64,000 nt of DNA from Epilithonimonas vandammei (GCF_003860525.1 NZ_CP034161.1:1426001-1490000), one strand, 5' to 3'. Counted from the stretch's first letter, positions 43,615-53,177 are shown. Program-made: numbers and translations. Notes: generated from the letters alone by a model not told the origin.

Positions 43615-45519
43615 ATGCAAAAAATCAATCAAATCAATCAATATTTACTGGAGAGATTTCCCAATATCTGGAACACGAGAATCGTTTGGATGTTGCTTTT
43701 GGGAATTGCTGTTCATTTCATTTTCTTCTTGATCGGCTTTGTTTCGCACGCCAGTCCTGGCACGTTGCAACACACTAGAGCCATCGATGATTATTTCTCC
43801 ACAGGACTTGTGTTTGTCCACGTCATCATTTCGGTGCTTCTGATTGTCGGATGGCTGATCTATATGCTTAAGAATAACGCTTTCAAGAATTTTTATCCGA
43901 GTTCTGGCAAAAAGCTGTTCTTTGAATTTGTCCAGTATTTCATCATCATTTTCGTTTCGGTGACGTTTTATTTTTCTTATATGACTGGTTTTCGTCTTTT
44001 CATCAATTATAAATATGATGATGAAAAAATGTCTGAAAACATCGAGATTATTAACCATTCGGTACCTTTTCTGTCGCAGAATCTAGAGGATTATACTCTT
44101 GAAAATCGATTGTCACCAAAACCTTTTGCGGATTTTTATTGTGAGACCGATATCAATAAGATTGAAAAGACACGGCCATATTTTGTATATCACGATAGGG
44201 TTTATCAGTATTTCAGTCTTTATGAAAAAACGGTAAATCAAACCGACGAACGTGGACAGTTCATATATCCCGCAGAGGAAAAAAAGAAGAATGTTCCGTT
44301 GGCTTACTTTGAGAACAGTGCCGATAACAAGTCCAGAACTTATTTTTTTAAAAAACAGGTTGAGGATTTGTCGCCTTTCATCAAAACGGTTGCCCCAAGT
44401 TATTATAATTACTCTTCGGTTTTTTATGATAATGTGAATAATCCTTCTGAAAATGGCAGAAAATACATCTATGATAACAACATCAGTAATCTTCCAGATA
44501 AAGAGGTTTACAAACAAAAGCAAATTGAAGTTAATGGCAATACCATTAGACTTATTACTTCGAAGGATTCCAAAGCATTAGAACAATTACTAAAGGATTT
44601 TCTACGTATTTCAAAAGAGTTTGGTATTGTCACTAATCTTAATGTGAAAGATTGGTCTGCGATGGTCTATCATCCGGAAAAATTTGAGGTTAAGCAGTTC
44701 ATAATGTTATACAAACCAGATTCGGGAACTGATTACGACCCTAATAAAGCACCGACTGAGCGTTATAACGATTATGAAGTAGCTGTAACTGTGGACTCAA
44801 CTGCCGCTTATGAGGATAATTATCTGGCTGCTAATGGTGAAATCCACAAAGATACTATCAACATCAGGGATTTTAATCCAAATGTGGATCGGGAGATTGC
44901 GCCTGAAGATTATTTCAAAAGAAATGTAAGCCATTTTTACTATTACACCCAGGATCTAAAAAATCTTTTGGAAAATGTGGACACCATAAAGACCGATGAT
45001 TTCTTTTCAGATTCGGTTCATCTTTTTATCTGGATTGCTTTTGCACTAGCTATTCTTATATTCAGCTTCAGAGTTACAGATTTGCGCTCATTGCTGTTTA
45101 GTATTATTTCTGCTGGAGTTATCATTTTGCTGGTAACACTTTTCTGCGTGTTCTTTGCATTTGTTGCTGGTTTTAAGAATGCATTTTTTATTCTTTATAC
45201 TATTCTTACGGTCGGCGTCATAATTCTTTTGATACCATTGATTACCATTGGAAAAGCTCGGAAAATTGTTACGTCAATTTTTATGATAATCTCAATGGTA
45301 GGTTTTCCTCTTTTTATTTGGTTGATTTTCGGAATTGTGAATGAACATCAGGTGTCAGATTGCAGAACCAAAGTTTATATCGGAGATAATTATTTGAATT
45401 GTAAAGGCGTGTTTGATAATTTGGGACTGACATCCAGTTATATTATTCTGATTTCGACTTTTGTTTTTCTATACTTCTATACTGGATTTGTCAAAAAATG
45501 GAAAGCGATACCGGAGTAA
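43615..45519 (+). CDS. Large multi-pass membrane protein, likely ABC partner
   Basis: A 634-residue protein. Three helices lie in the first 140 residues (MLLLGIAVHFIFFLIGFVSH, VFVHVIISVLLIVGWLIYML, FVQYFIIIFVSVTFYFSYM). A hydrophilic domain of about 310 residues follows, then five or so helices at the C-terminus from LFIWIAFALAILIFSF. I do not recognise a named family. The gap of 13 bp to the ATPase gene suggests one operon and an export or signalling complex in the inner membrane. Confidence 0.75.
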   Translation: MQKINQINQYLLERFPNIWNTRIVWMLLLGIAVHFIFFLIGFVSHASPGTLQHTRAIDDYFSTGLVFVHVIISVLLIVGWLIYMLKNNAFKNFYPSSGKKLFFEFVQYFIIIFVSVTFYFSYMTGFRLFINYKYDDEKMSENIEIINHSVPFLSQNLEDYTLENRLSPKPFADFYCETDINKIEKTRPYFVYHDRVYQYFSLYEKTVNQTDERGQFIYPAEEKKKNVPLAYFENSADNKSRTYFFKKQVEDLSPFIKTVAPSYYNYSSVFYDNVNNPSENGRKYIYDNNISNLPDKEVYKQKQIEVNGNTIRLITSKDSKALEQLLKDFLRISKEFGIVTNLNVKDWSAMVYHPEKFEVKQFIMLYKPDSGTDYDPNKAPTERYNDYEVAVTVDSTAAYEDNYLAANGEIHKDTINIRDFNPNVDREIAPEDYFKRNVSHFYYYTQDLKNLLENVDTIKTDDFFSDSVHLFIWIAFALAILIFSFRVTDLRSLLFSIISAGVIILLVTLFCVFFAFVAGFKNAFFILYTILTVGVIILLIPLITIGKARKIVTSIFMIISMVGFPLFIWLIFGIVNEHQVSDCRTKVYIGDNYLNCKGVFDNLGLTSSYIILISTFVFLYFYTGFVKKWKAIPE

Positions 45520-45602
45520 AAAATACCTGTTCATTTTTCGGTTGTTTGCAAGTTATTAAATGATTTAGATTTGTATCATTCATCAACTATGATTTATCAA
45601 TT

Positions 45603-46649
45603 ATGAATAATTTGAGCAATGATATAATGTACCAAGCATCGTTTGAAAAGAATCCCGAATTCGAAGGTGTCTTTTGGATGGGTGTGAAAACGACGGGGAT
45701 CTTTTGTCGTCCAACTTGTACAGCCAGAAAACCGAAACCTGAAAATGTAGAATTTTTTGATAATACAAAAGATGCGATAAAGAAAGGTTATCGCCCGTGC
45801 AAAGTTTGTAAACCATTGGAAAATCCAGATGAAACACCTGCAGAAATTCAAAAATTGATGGATGAATTATCTGCTGACCCAAGTCTGAAATTCAAAGATT
45901 ATGATTTGGTGAAGCGAGGGCTTGAACCTGCTAATGTAAGACGTTGGTTTTTGAAACATCACGGGATGACTTTTCACGCATTTCAGAGGATGTTTAAGAT
46001 TAATTCTGCTTTTAAAAAATTGCAACAGGGCGATACTATTATGGATGTGGCTTTGGATAATGGATACGAAAGTTTGAGTGGTTTCAATGACAGTTTCAAA
46101 AATGTATTTGGTGTGTCACCTAAAAACTCGAAAATGGAAAAGATTGTTGACCTCAAAAGAATTGAAACTCCACTTGGAACTATGATTGCCTGCGCTAACG
46201 AAAACGGAATCTGTATGCTGGAATTCTCCGACAGAAAAGCACTTCCAACGGAACTTAAAGATATTTCAGAGCATTTCGATGCGAATATTGTTCAAGGAGA
46301 AAATCCTCATTTCAAAACTCTCGAAAAGGAATTGCAAGATTATTTTGATGGAAAAAGACTTGATTTTACCGTTCCATTATCACCCGTTGGAACAGATTTT
46401 CAGAAAAAAGTGTGGGAAAACCTCAGAACCATTCCTTACGGAACTACGAGAAGTTACCAACAGCAAGCCGATATTCTTGGAAATCCAAAAGCGGTGAGAG
46501 CAGTTGCTAATGCGAATGGACTTAATAAAATATCAATCATTATTCCTTGTCATAGAGTGATTGGAAGCAATGGAACTTTGACAGGCTATGGAGGCGGAAT
46601 CTGGCGAAAACAAAAATTGCTTGAATTGGAGAAAGCGATTTTGTTTTAA
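45603..46649 (+). CDS. ada: Ada: methyl-sensing transcription activator and O6-methylguanine-DNA methyltransferase
   Basis: The 348-residue protein has the complete Ada layout. The zinc/methyl-phosphotriester domain has Cys35, Cys39, Cys66 and Cys69 (GIFCRPTC, PCKVC). An AraC-type HTH region follows (FHAFQRMFKINSAFKKLQQG, GYESLSGFNDSFKNVFGVSP). The methyltransferase domain has Cys316 in IIPCHRVIG. Cys35 is the expected acceptor that turns Ada into an activator. It repairs alkylated DNA and probably activates its own gene. No alkB or alkA is adjacent. Confidence 0.95.
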   Translation: MNNLSNDIMYQASFEKNPEFEGVFWMGVKTTGIFCRPTCTARKPKPENVEFFDNTKDAIKKGYRPCKVCKPLENPDETPAEIQKLMDELSADPSLKFKDYDLVKRGLEPANVRRWFLKHHGMTFHAFQRMFKINSAFKKLQQGDTIMDVALDNGYESLSGFNDSFKNVFGVSPKNSKMEKIVDLKRIETPLGTMIACANENGICMLEFSDRKALPTELKDISEHFDANIVQGENPHFKTLEKELQDYFDGKRLDFTVPLSPVGTDFQKKVWENLRTIPYGTTRSYQQQADILGNPKAVRAVANANGLNKISIIIPCHRVIGSNGTLTGYGGGIWRKQKLLELEKAILF

Positions 46650-46688
46650 ATTTAAAATATTATAGTTTAGTGATTTGAAATCATTACA

Positions 46689-47201
46689 ATGAATGTCCAA
46701 GCCACTTTAGAAAACGAAAATGTCAAACTCGTCCCTTTGAATCCGAATGATTTTGAGGAATTGTTTTCCGTTGCATCTGATCCGAAAATTTGGGAACAAC
46801 ATCCTAACAAAGACCGTTACCAAAGAGAAGTGTTTGAGAAGTTCTTCCAAGGAGCGATTGAAAGTAAAGGTGCGTTTAAAATCATGGATAAAAGTTCTAA
46901 TGAAGTTGCTGGAAGTACAAGATTCTATGATTATAATCCCAAAGAGAATTCCATTTTTATAGGATATACATTCTATGCTACGAAGTTTTGGGGTTCAAAG
47001 CTAAATCCACAGGTCAAAAAGCTAATGTTAGATTACATCTTTCAATTCGTAGATAAGGTTAATTTTCACGTTGGGAAAGATAATATCCGTTCCCAAAAAG
47101 CAATGGAAAAATTAGGCGCTAAGAAAGTGGATGAGGTCAATGTTGCTTACGTCGGAGAATCAGAAAAATTAAATGTTGTTTTTGAAATCGATAAACCATA
47201 A
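46689..47201 (+). CDS. GNAT acetyltransferase (RimJ/RimL type)
   Basis: 170 residues, starting NVQATLENENVKLVPLNPND, the usual entry of the acetyltransf_3 group. FIGYTFYATKFWGSKLNPQV corresponds to the acetyl-CoA binding region, and FHVGKDNIRSQKAMEKLGAK is the conserved helix ending in G-A. The substrate, protein or small molecule, is unknown. It starts 39 bp after ada and ends 2 bp before the cupin gene, so these may be one unit. Confidence 0.88.
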   Translation: MNVQATLENENVKLVPLNPNDFEELFSVASDPKIWEQHPNKDRYQREVFEKFFQGAIESKGAFKIMDKSSNEVAGSTRFYDYNPKENSIFIGYTFYATKFWGSKLNPQVKKLMLDYIFQFVDKVNFHVGKDNIRSQKAMEKLGAKKVDEVNVAYVGESEKLNVVFEIDKP

Positions 47202-47203
47202 AA

Positions 47204-47566
47204 ATGAAAAAGTACAGAGTCCAAACCAGACCATTTGTAGTTCCAACCACCGATGGAAAACTGATAGAAGAACATTGGGGAAATTCTACCAGAAACTCAG
47301 AAATATCTATCGCGCATATGGTTGCGCCACCCAACTGGAGCGAGCCGCATCAGACGCCTGAGTTTGACGAATTTACATTAATCATTTCCGGAAAAAAACA
47401 TTTCGAGATAGACGGTGATTCTGTTATTTTAGAAAAAGGTCAAAGTATTCTCATCGAAAAAGGCGCAAGAGTGCGATATTCCAATCCTTTTAGACAACCC
47501 TGTGAGTATATTGCGATTTGTCTGCCTGCTTTTTCAATGGATTTGGTGCACAGAGAATCATTTTAA
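47204..47566 (+). CDS. Cupin-domain protein
   Basis: 120 residues. The cupin core is read as HMVAPPNWSEPHQTPEFDEF (metal His and Glu) and later LEKGQSILIEKGARVRYSNP. The small single-domain cupin binds a metal and could be an isomerase, an oxygenase or a sensor. Substrate not known. It lies 2 bp after the acetyltransferase gene. Confidence 0.85.
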   Translation: MKKYRVQTRPFVVPTTDGKLIEEHWGNSTRNSEISIAHMVAPPNWSEPHQTPEFDEFTLIISGKKHFEIDGDSVILEKGQSILIEKGARVRYSNPFRQPCEYIAICLPAFSMDLVHRESF

Positions 47567-47638
47567 ATATTTTAAAAAAATTACAATTATGTTTTTAAAC
47601 ATTAACCTCTGATTGTAAATCTATTATCTTTTATCTAC

Positions 47639-48022
47639 TCACATCACTAGCTCATCAAATAATCTGTCAAACGTTTTGCTCAAATCGTTGCTTGCTCCAG
47701 GATGTGGTCTGGATGTTTGAATGATAGAACTTTTTACAGCAGTGAGCCACCGGAAACGTTCTGGGATATCCATTTGGGCAATAGCACCCGCAGATTTTTC
47801 CCCTTTTGCAATATTTTCGAAAGACAAAAGATGTTTTCGCACGTCTTCATATTCGGTTTTGCAAGCCATCATTCGGAATTTTTCTTCACAAAGATGTGTT
47901 TTCACACGGATAAATTTTTCTTTCTTGGAAAACATGATTAATCCTACGTTGAAGAACTCTTCGCGCTCAGGCGTCGGGACCAAGCGGATTACCGCATATT
48001 CATATAACTTTTGCTCTTGCAT
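47639..48022 (-). CDS. DUF3037 protein, partner of the HipA-like kinase
   Basis: About 127 residues starting MQEQKLYEYAVIRLVPTPER. The family signature includes EEFFNVGLIMFSKK and the later QTSRPHPGAS. DUF3037 genes are often found next to HipA-family kinases without an HTH antitoxin. Here the start lies inside the end of the kinase gene (23-bp overlap). No enzymatic motif is known to me. It may be a regulator or target of the kinase. Confidence 0.8.
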   Translation of the reverse strand: MQEQKLYEYAVIRLVPTPEREEFFNVGLIMFSKKEKFIRVKTHLCEEKFRMMACKTEYEDVRKHLLSFENIAKGEKSAGAIAQMDIPERFRWLTAVKSSIIQTSRPHPGASNDLSKTFDRLFDELVM

Positions 48023-48788
48023 TCTTGGCTTCATTTAAAAAGTTATCAGAATTGTCACGTCTCAGAATTAGAAATTGGAAATACACATCCTTGATTTCAG
48101 TTGGAGTTAAATCTGTATCGTTCCAATGCAACCAATCTTCAGGAATCAGTTCTACAATCTCCCTCAAAACATCGTCTGTCAATATCGCTTTGAATCGTTC
48201 ATTCACTTCATCCAACTCCGAAGCTTGTGGCAGTAGAACGTGATCTTTTATCATCACAAAAGGACTTAAAGCGTTTTTCTCCCAGTTGTCCCAATTATGA
48301 TGGAAGTATAAAGAAGCGCCGTTGTCGATGAGCCAAAGTTCCTGATGCCACATCAGCATATTGGTATTGCGGAAAGTACGATCGATATTAGTAAGGAACG
48401 CATCCAGCCAGACAATCTCAGAAGATAATTTAGGATCGATTTTTACCGCACCGGGGTCATAAGTAATGGCACCAGAAAGATAATGTAGAGCGAGATTCAG
48501 CCCACAGCTGTTTTTTAATAAATCCTGGATTTCTTCATCGGCTTCACTTCTCCCAAAATCGTCCGAAAGATTAGCAAACACCAACTCCGGAATACGAAAT
48601 CCTAAAATTTGAGAAACCTTGCCTCCAATCAATTCGGAAATTAATGCTTTCACGCCATGTCCAGCGCCTCGGAACTTCAGCACATATTTGAAGTCATCGT
48701 CAGCTTCTGCAAGCGCCGGCAAAGAACCGCCTTCTCGCAACGGCAAAATATATCTGGTAACCGACACGGTTCTCAATGATAGATCCAA
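48000..48788 (-). CDS. HipA-family kinase
   Basis: A 262-residue protein with a short PI3K-like kinase fold of the HipA type. YVLKFRGAGHGVKALISELI holds the ATP-binding Lys and Glu. SEIVWLDAFLTNIDRTFRNT carries the catalytic Asp/Asn pair (D-R-T-x-R-N-x-N), and LWLIDNGASLYF the metal-binding Asp. It lacks the N-terminal HipA_N domain and no HTH hipB gene is adjacent. Instead it overlaps a DUF3037 gene. HipA kinases phosphorylate tRNA synthetases. The target here is unknown. Confidence 0.82.
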   Translation of the reverse strand: MDLSLRTVSVTRYILPLREGGSLPALAEADDDFKYVLKFRGAGHGVKALISELIGGKVSQILGFRIPELVFANLSDDFGRSEADEEIQDLLKNSCGLNLALHYLSGAITYDPGAVKIDPKLSSEIVWLDAFLTNIDRTFRNTNMLMWHQELWLIDNGASLYFHHNWDNWEKNALSPFVMIKDHVLLPQASELDEVNERFKAILTDDVLREIVELIPEDWLHWNDTDLTPTEIKDVYFQFLILRRDNSDNFLNEAKNARAKVI

Positions 48789-48879
48789 TTTTAATTTTTT
48801 TGTAAAAGTAGGGATTTAAAAAAGAATTTTTATGAATTGTATTTCAGAACAAGATATACCACTTTCAGAAGATTTTTTT

Positions 48880-49079
48880 CTACCAACAAGAGACTAGTTT
48901 TAGATTTACTAATGGAATTATTATGCTTGTTTTGAATGTGTTCTGACAGAATAATTGGAAGATATTTAGTCAAATTTAAATTTTTCAGTTGTCATTGAGT
49001 CAAAGTAACTATTGTTATGTTGTTGATAATCAATAATGGTAATTTGTAAAATCATTTGTCCACCCATTTGTCCACCCCC
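48880..49079 (+). repeat. Duplicated upstream region, unit A
   Basis: About 200 bp strongly similar to 51984-52181. Shared landmarks are TTTTAGATTTACTAATGG, CAAATTTAAATTTTTC, GTTGATAATCAATAATG-like sequence and TAAAATCATTTGTCCACCC followed by a second TTTGTCCACCC. Each unit stands upstream of a T9SS cargo gene. The 49080-49298 stretch between unit A and the gene holds nothing else recognised. Confidence 0.85.
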
Positions 49080-49298
49080 CTAATGTGATATTTGATTAGT
49101 GGGTTTGTTACATTTACCAAATCATGTTAATGATATAGTTCTATTACTTGGTTAATGTGTCAGTGCGTTTACGTAATTTATATTAAAATCAAATATTATT
49201 GATTTTTACTAATTACAGCTCTGAAGAATGTGTCTGGATATGTTGCTAACGTTTAATTCAATTCGAAATTATTTCAAATAACCTCAAAAATGATATAT

Positions 49299-51671
49299 AT
49301 GAGAAATTTTTACAGAAAAATTGCCATTCTCGTAATTGTGCTTTGGACAAAATTAATTTTTGCACAAAGCTATACGCAGAATTTTGATGACATTACTACA
49401 CTTGCTGGCGACGGTTGGGTGATACAAAACAACAGTACACCAGTAGGTTCACTCGGTTGGTTTCAAGGTACTGCTACGACTGCAACACCAACTCCAGGAC
49501 CTTTTAACTCCTATAATGGAGCAACTAATTCCTACATCGCAGCTAATTTTAACAGTACAGGAAATACAGGAACCATTTCCAACTGGTTAATAACGCCCAA
49601 TAGAACCTTGAGAAATGGCGATGTTTTTACATTTTATACACGTAAATCCTCTCCAGATGTGTACGTGGATCGTCTGGAGGTTAGATTAAGTACAAACGGA
49701 GCGAGTACAAATGTCGGAGCTGGCGCAACTGCTGTAGGAGACTTTACTACATTATTACTTAGTATCAATCCTACTTTGGTTGCAAACATTTATCCACAAG
49801 TTTGGACGCAGTATACTATTACCGTTTCTGGTTTGCCTGCACCCACATCAGGTCGTATTGCTTTTCGATATTTTGTAACAGGTGCTGGTGCTTTAGGAAC
49901 TAATTCAGATTATATAGGCATTGATAATGTAGTCTATACGCCTTATGTGTGTCCTGCTTTTACAATGACAACAGAAGGAGCTCTAACAGGAGGAGTTACG
50001 GGAGTTGCTTATAGTACTACGCTTTCCCAAACAGGAGCTTTGGGATCACCAAATTTTGCTATTATGGGGGGATCACTTCCTCCGGGATTATCATTATCTT
50101 CCGCGGGAACTATTTCAGGAACGCCTACTGCTACTGGAACATTTATTTTTATGGCAAGAGTTAATGATGCCAGTGGATGCTCAGCTTCTCAGATTTATTC
50201 TATTACTGTACAATGTCCGACAAACCCGATTACCATGGCTGATTTTCCAATACTTTGTAGCAATGGTAGTGTATATACTTTAATAGGAGCTTTTCCTACA
50301 GGCGGAACTTATAGCGGAACAGGCGTGAGTGGAGGTAAATTTGATCCAGCAGCGGGTACGCAAATTATTACTTATAATTATACAGATCCTTATGGCTGTA
50401 CGCATTTCAGTAGTAAAATTATAACAGTTAATCCTGAACTAAATATTACGACTCAGCCGCTTGCAAGTACAATCTGCGCAGGTTCTAATACAACATTTAC
50501 AGCAGTCGCAAGCAATGCTACAGGCTATCAGTGGCAGGTTAATACAGGTTCAGGCTTTACAAATATCACAAACTCTCCAATATATTCCGGAGCAACGACA
50601 TCAAGCTTAACTGTAACAGGAGCAACTGCCAATATGACCGGTTATGTTTATCGTGCAGTAATCTCAGGTTCTCCGGGATGCAGTCCTAAAAATTCAAATA
50701 GTGCAGCTCTGACTGTATCATCGGTAAGCGGGTCAATAACTAAAACCGATATTAGTTGTAACGGAGGTTCTAATGGATCGATATTTCTGACACCTTCTGG
50801 AGGCGTTTTGCCATATACTTTTGAATGGAATGACGGTGTGAAAACCCAAAATAGAACAGGTCTTGCCCCAGGAGTTTATACAGTAACTATAAAAGATGTT
50901 AATGGTTGTACTGGTGTTACTTCTGTGACTATAGCCGAGCCAACAGCATTAGTAGCCACAGCAGGAACAATTACCAATGTTGCTTGTAATGGTAGCGCAA
51001 CAGGTTCAGCTACAGTTAATGTTACTGGTGGAACAGGTAGTTATACCTATGCTTGGAATACAACTCCTGTACAAACAGGAATGACAGCAACAGGATTGGC
51101 TGCTGGAACTTATACAGTAACTGTTAAAGATGCAAATAGTTGTAGTGTTACATATGCGTTTACAATTACAGAAGCACAGGCGGTAACAGCACCAACAGGA
51201 GCTTCGACACAAACCTTTGATGCTGGAGATACTTTAAGCGTTCTTGTTGTAAATGGTCAAAATATCAAGTGGTATTCTACAGCAGCCGATGCTAATAATC
51301 ATGTCAATGCTTTGCCAATCAGTACAATAATCGTAAATAATACCACTTATTATGCTACGCAGACCATTGGTGGTTGTGAGTCAAAGGCATCTTTGCCGGT
51401 AAGGGCTCGGTCTGAGGTTTTGAATGTTAGTGATTTAAATGGAAAAGACAAAATCCAAATTTATCCAAATCCTGTTAAAGAATCAATGTATTTCAATGGT
51501 GATGTGAAAATAAGTAAGGTTGTAATTATGTCCATTGATGGTAAGAGAGTTTTTGAAAAATCTTTGAATGGAGAAAGAAAACTGAATATTCATACCCTAA
51601 TACAAGGCGTTTACCTCATTAAGATCTTTACAGATAATGGTGTGCAGACCATTAAGTTTATTAAAAATTAA
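49299..51671 (+). CDS. T9SS-secreted adhesin-like protein with SprB repeats
   Basis: About 790 residues with a signal peptide (MRNFYRKIAILVIVLWTKLI, ending IFAQ). A cleaved-adhesin/MAM-like jelly roll follows (about 25-220; NSYIAANFNSTGNTGTISNW). Next is a putative Ig domain with GGSLPPGLSLSSAGTISGTP, an Ig-like region, and two SprB-type repeats (ITKTDISCNGGSNGSI and TNVACNGSATGSATV, each ending in PGVYTVTIKD- or AGTYTVTVKD-like text). The type-A T9SS sorting domain (IQIYPNPVKESMYF, QGVYLIKIF) ends the protein. It is probably exported by T9SS and anchored on the surface. A start at 49290 is also possible. Confidence 0.88.
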   Translation: MRNFYRKIAILVIVLWTKLIFAQSYTQNFDDITTLAGDGWVIQNNSTPVGSLGWFQGTATTATPTPGPFNSYNGATNSYIAANFNSTGNTGTISNWLITPNRTLRNGDVFTFYTRKSSPDVYVDRLEVRLSTNGASTNVGAGATAVGDFTTLLLSINPTLVANIYPQVWTQYTITVSGLPAPTSGRIAFRYFVTGAGALGTNSDYIGIDNVVYTPYVCPAFTMTTEGALTGGVTGVAYSTTLSQTGALGSPNFAIMGGSLPPGLSLSSAGTISGTPTATGTFIFMARVNDASGCSASQIYSITVQCPTNPITMADFPILCSNGSVYTLIGAFPTGGTYSGTGVSGGKFDPAAGTQIITYNYTDPYGCTHFSSKIITVNPELNITTQPLASTICAGSNTTFTAVASNATGYQWQVNTGSGFTNITNSPIYSGATTSSLTVTGATANMTGYVYRAVISGSPGCSPKNSNSAALTVSSVSGSITKTDISCNGGSNGSIFLTPSGGVLPYTFEWNDGVKTQNRTGLAPGVYTVTIKDVNGCTGVTSVTIAEPTALVATAGTITNVACNGSATGSATVNVTGGTGSYTYAWNTTPVQTGMTATGLAAGTYTVTVKDANSCSVTYAFTITEAQAVTAPTGASTQTFDAGDTLSVLVVNGQNIKWYSTAADANNHVNALPISTIIVNNTTYYATQTIGGCESKASLPVRARSEVLNVSDLNGKDKIQIYPNPVKESMYFNGDVKISKVVIMSIDGKRVFEKSLNGERKLNIHTLIQGVYLIKIFTDNGVQTIKFIKN

Positions 51672-51693
51672 TTGATAATAAAAGTTGAATTTG

Positions 51694-51721
51694 GCCGGTA
51701 GATTTTCTATCGGCTTTTTTA
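51694..51721 (+). terminator. Terminator after the 49299 gene
   Basis: GCCGGTAGA pairs with TCTATCGGC (one wobble) around a 3-nt loop, with six Ts. The same hairpin follows the second T9SS gene at 53111. Confidence 0.85.
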
Positions 51722-51759
51722 TTTCCAATTCGAATCCTTATTTTTGAAAAAATAAAAAA

Positions 51760-51983
51760 ATGTCAAGCTTTATAGATTTCGGATTGGCTTCTAAAAATAA
51801 AATCATTGAACTGAAAGAAGGCGACACGCATTAACATTGAAAGAATTGGCACTGGTTCGTTTGGTTAAGAATAAACTCTTCCAAGATTTGAAAGGTTTAT
51901 ATGAACTGGCAGGAATGTAGAAGTATTGAAGGGAATTCTCGGAATATCTCACGCCAAACTCGGATTGTTCGAAGGCGATTTTC
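51760..51983 (+). pseudogene. Truncated nitronate monooxygenase remnant
   Basis: The first 30 bp (ATGTCAAGCTTTATAGATTT, CGGATTGGCT) equal the start of the intact gene at 53178. The sequence then jumps to AAAAATAAAATCATTGAACT, equivalent to about 53847 in the intact gene, a loss of about 640 bp. It continues with frameshifts and a stop (GGAATGTAGAAGTATTG) to a position matching about 54038, where similarity ends at GAAGGCGATTT and the repeated upstream region begins. It is not functional. Confidence 0.88.
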
Positions 51984-52181
51984 CTACCATCAAGAGAATG
52001 TTTTTAGATTTACTAATGGGGATAATTATGTTATTTTTAATTTGTTATGACAGGGTGATAATAGGATATTTAGCCAAATTTAAATTTTTCGGTTGTCATT
52101 AAATCAAATTAACTTTTGTTATATTATTGATAATCAATAATGTTAATTTGTAAAATCATTTGTCCACCCCTTTGTCCACCC
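51984..52181 (+). repeat. Duplicated upstream region, unit B
   Basis: This is the second copy of the region at 48880-49079, ending with TTTGTCCACCCCTTTGTCCA (plus CCC). It starts exactly where the pseudogene remnant ends and lies 76 bp before the next T9SS cargo gene. Confidence 0.85.
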
Positions 52182-52257
52182 TTGAAAAATTAATTTTTTA
52201 AGTATAACAATTACATTTGTGGAAATAAATTTTTAACAATCTCAAAAAGTAAACATT

Positions 52258-53088
52258 ATGAAAAAAATCAATTCTTTCTTGGTAATGGTTTTATTAATCT
52301 TTTCCAATGCTTTCAAAGCGCAAACATCTACAGAGCATTTTGAAACAGAATCGAACGGGAGCAGTTCTTTTACGGACAATGGAGTTGTTTTTAAGATTCT
52401 TTCCCACGTAGGTACGTTCGATGTCCAAGGCAATTATCCCGGAACTGGCTGGAACGGAACGGCAAATGATAATCGTTATATTGATAACTCGGGTTCGACT
52501 GTTAGTTCCCCCTCTTTTAGCATTAAAACAACTTCTAATTTGTTCAAAGTAAACAAATTCTGGATGTATCTATCTGATCAAAATCTTAATTTGAATGTTG
52601 CAGGAACTCTCACAATTACTGGTAAATTATCGGGAGTTACCAAATTTACCCAAACCAAAACAACGGGTTTTGTTACTTCTTTGGGAACTACAAATGGGTA
52701 TACCTTAATTAATATGACAAATCTGAATGGACAGAATTATTCTAATATAGTCATAGATCAACTTCAGATTACTTTGGGTGGAGCTTTTAGATATGCTGGT
52801 TTAGATGCTTTCACTTGGGTAAAGGATTCTAATATAGTTTTAGCGGTTGAGGATACTCAGAACAAGGCTAAAGATTATGTCATATATCCTAATCCGGCTA
52901 CTGACTATGTAAGTTTTAATAATGCTAAGGATATTCAAAAAGTGGAGATTTATGATTTGAGTGGGAAACTGGTTATTACATCTGATAAAGCAGAAAAAGT
53001 AAATGTTTCTCAATTGGAAAAAGGAACTTATATCACAAAATTAAAAACACAAAATGAAACCATAGATTCTAAATTCATCAAAAAATAA
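52258..53088 (+). CDS. T9SS-secreted protein of unknown function
   Basis: 276 residues with a signal peptide (MKKINSFLVMVLLIFSNAFK, cut near AQ). The central part, about 25-185, is a beta-rich domain (FETESNGSSSFTDNGVVFKI) that I cannot place, perhaps a carbohydrate-binding jelly roll. The C-terminus is a T9SS sorting domain: DYVIYPNPATDYVSFNNAKD, VEIYDLSGKLV and LEKGTYITKLKT. It differs wholly from the 49299 protein except for this domain, yet has the same upstream repeat and terminator. Confidence 0.82.
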   Translation: MKKINSFLVMVLLIFSNAFKAQTSTEHFETESNGSSSFTDNGVVFKILSHVGTFDVQGNYPGTGWNGTANDNRYIDNSGSTVSSPSFSIKTTSNLFKVNKFWMYLSDQNLNLNVAGTLTITGKLSGVTKFTQTKTTGFVTSLGTTNGYTLINMTNLNGQNYSNIVIDQLQITLGGAFRYAGLDAFTWVKDSNIVLAVEDTQNKAKDYVIYPNPATDYVSFNNAKDIQKVEIYDLSGKLVITSDKAEKVNVSQLEKGTYITKLKTQNETIDSKFIKK

Positions 53089-53110
53089 GGAAAAATAAAA
53101 GTTGAATTTG

Positions 53111-53138
53111 GCCGGTAGATCCTCTATCGGCTTTTTTA
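53111..53138 (+). terminator. Terminator after the 52258 gene
   Basis: GCCGGTAGA (53111-53119) and TCTATCGGC (53123-53131) pair, then Ts. It is nearly identical to the hairpin at 51694. Confidence 0.85.
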
Positions 53139-53177
53139 TTTCCAATTCGAATCCTTATTTTTGAAAAAAATAAAAAA

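Noticed and set aside
49053..49078. TTTGTCCACCC doublet as CRISPR repeats
   Set aside because: Only two units without a spacer, no cas genes, and it occurs before genes as part of a duplicated upstream region.
50700..51180. Tandem repeat DNA that might suggest a CRISPR-like or satellite array
   Set aside because: The periodicity comes from two SprB-type protein repeats inside one reading frame, with no spacers or conserved direct repeat.
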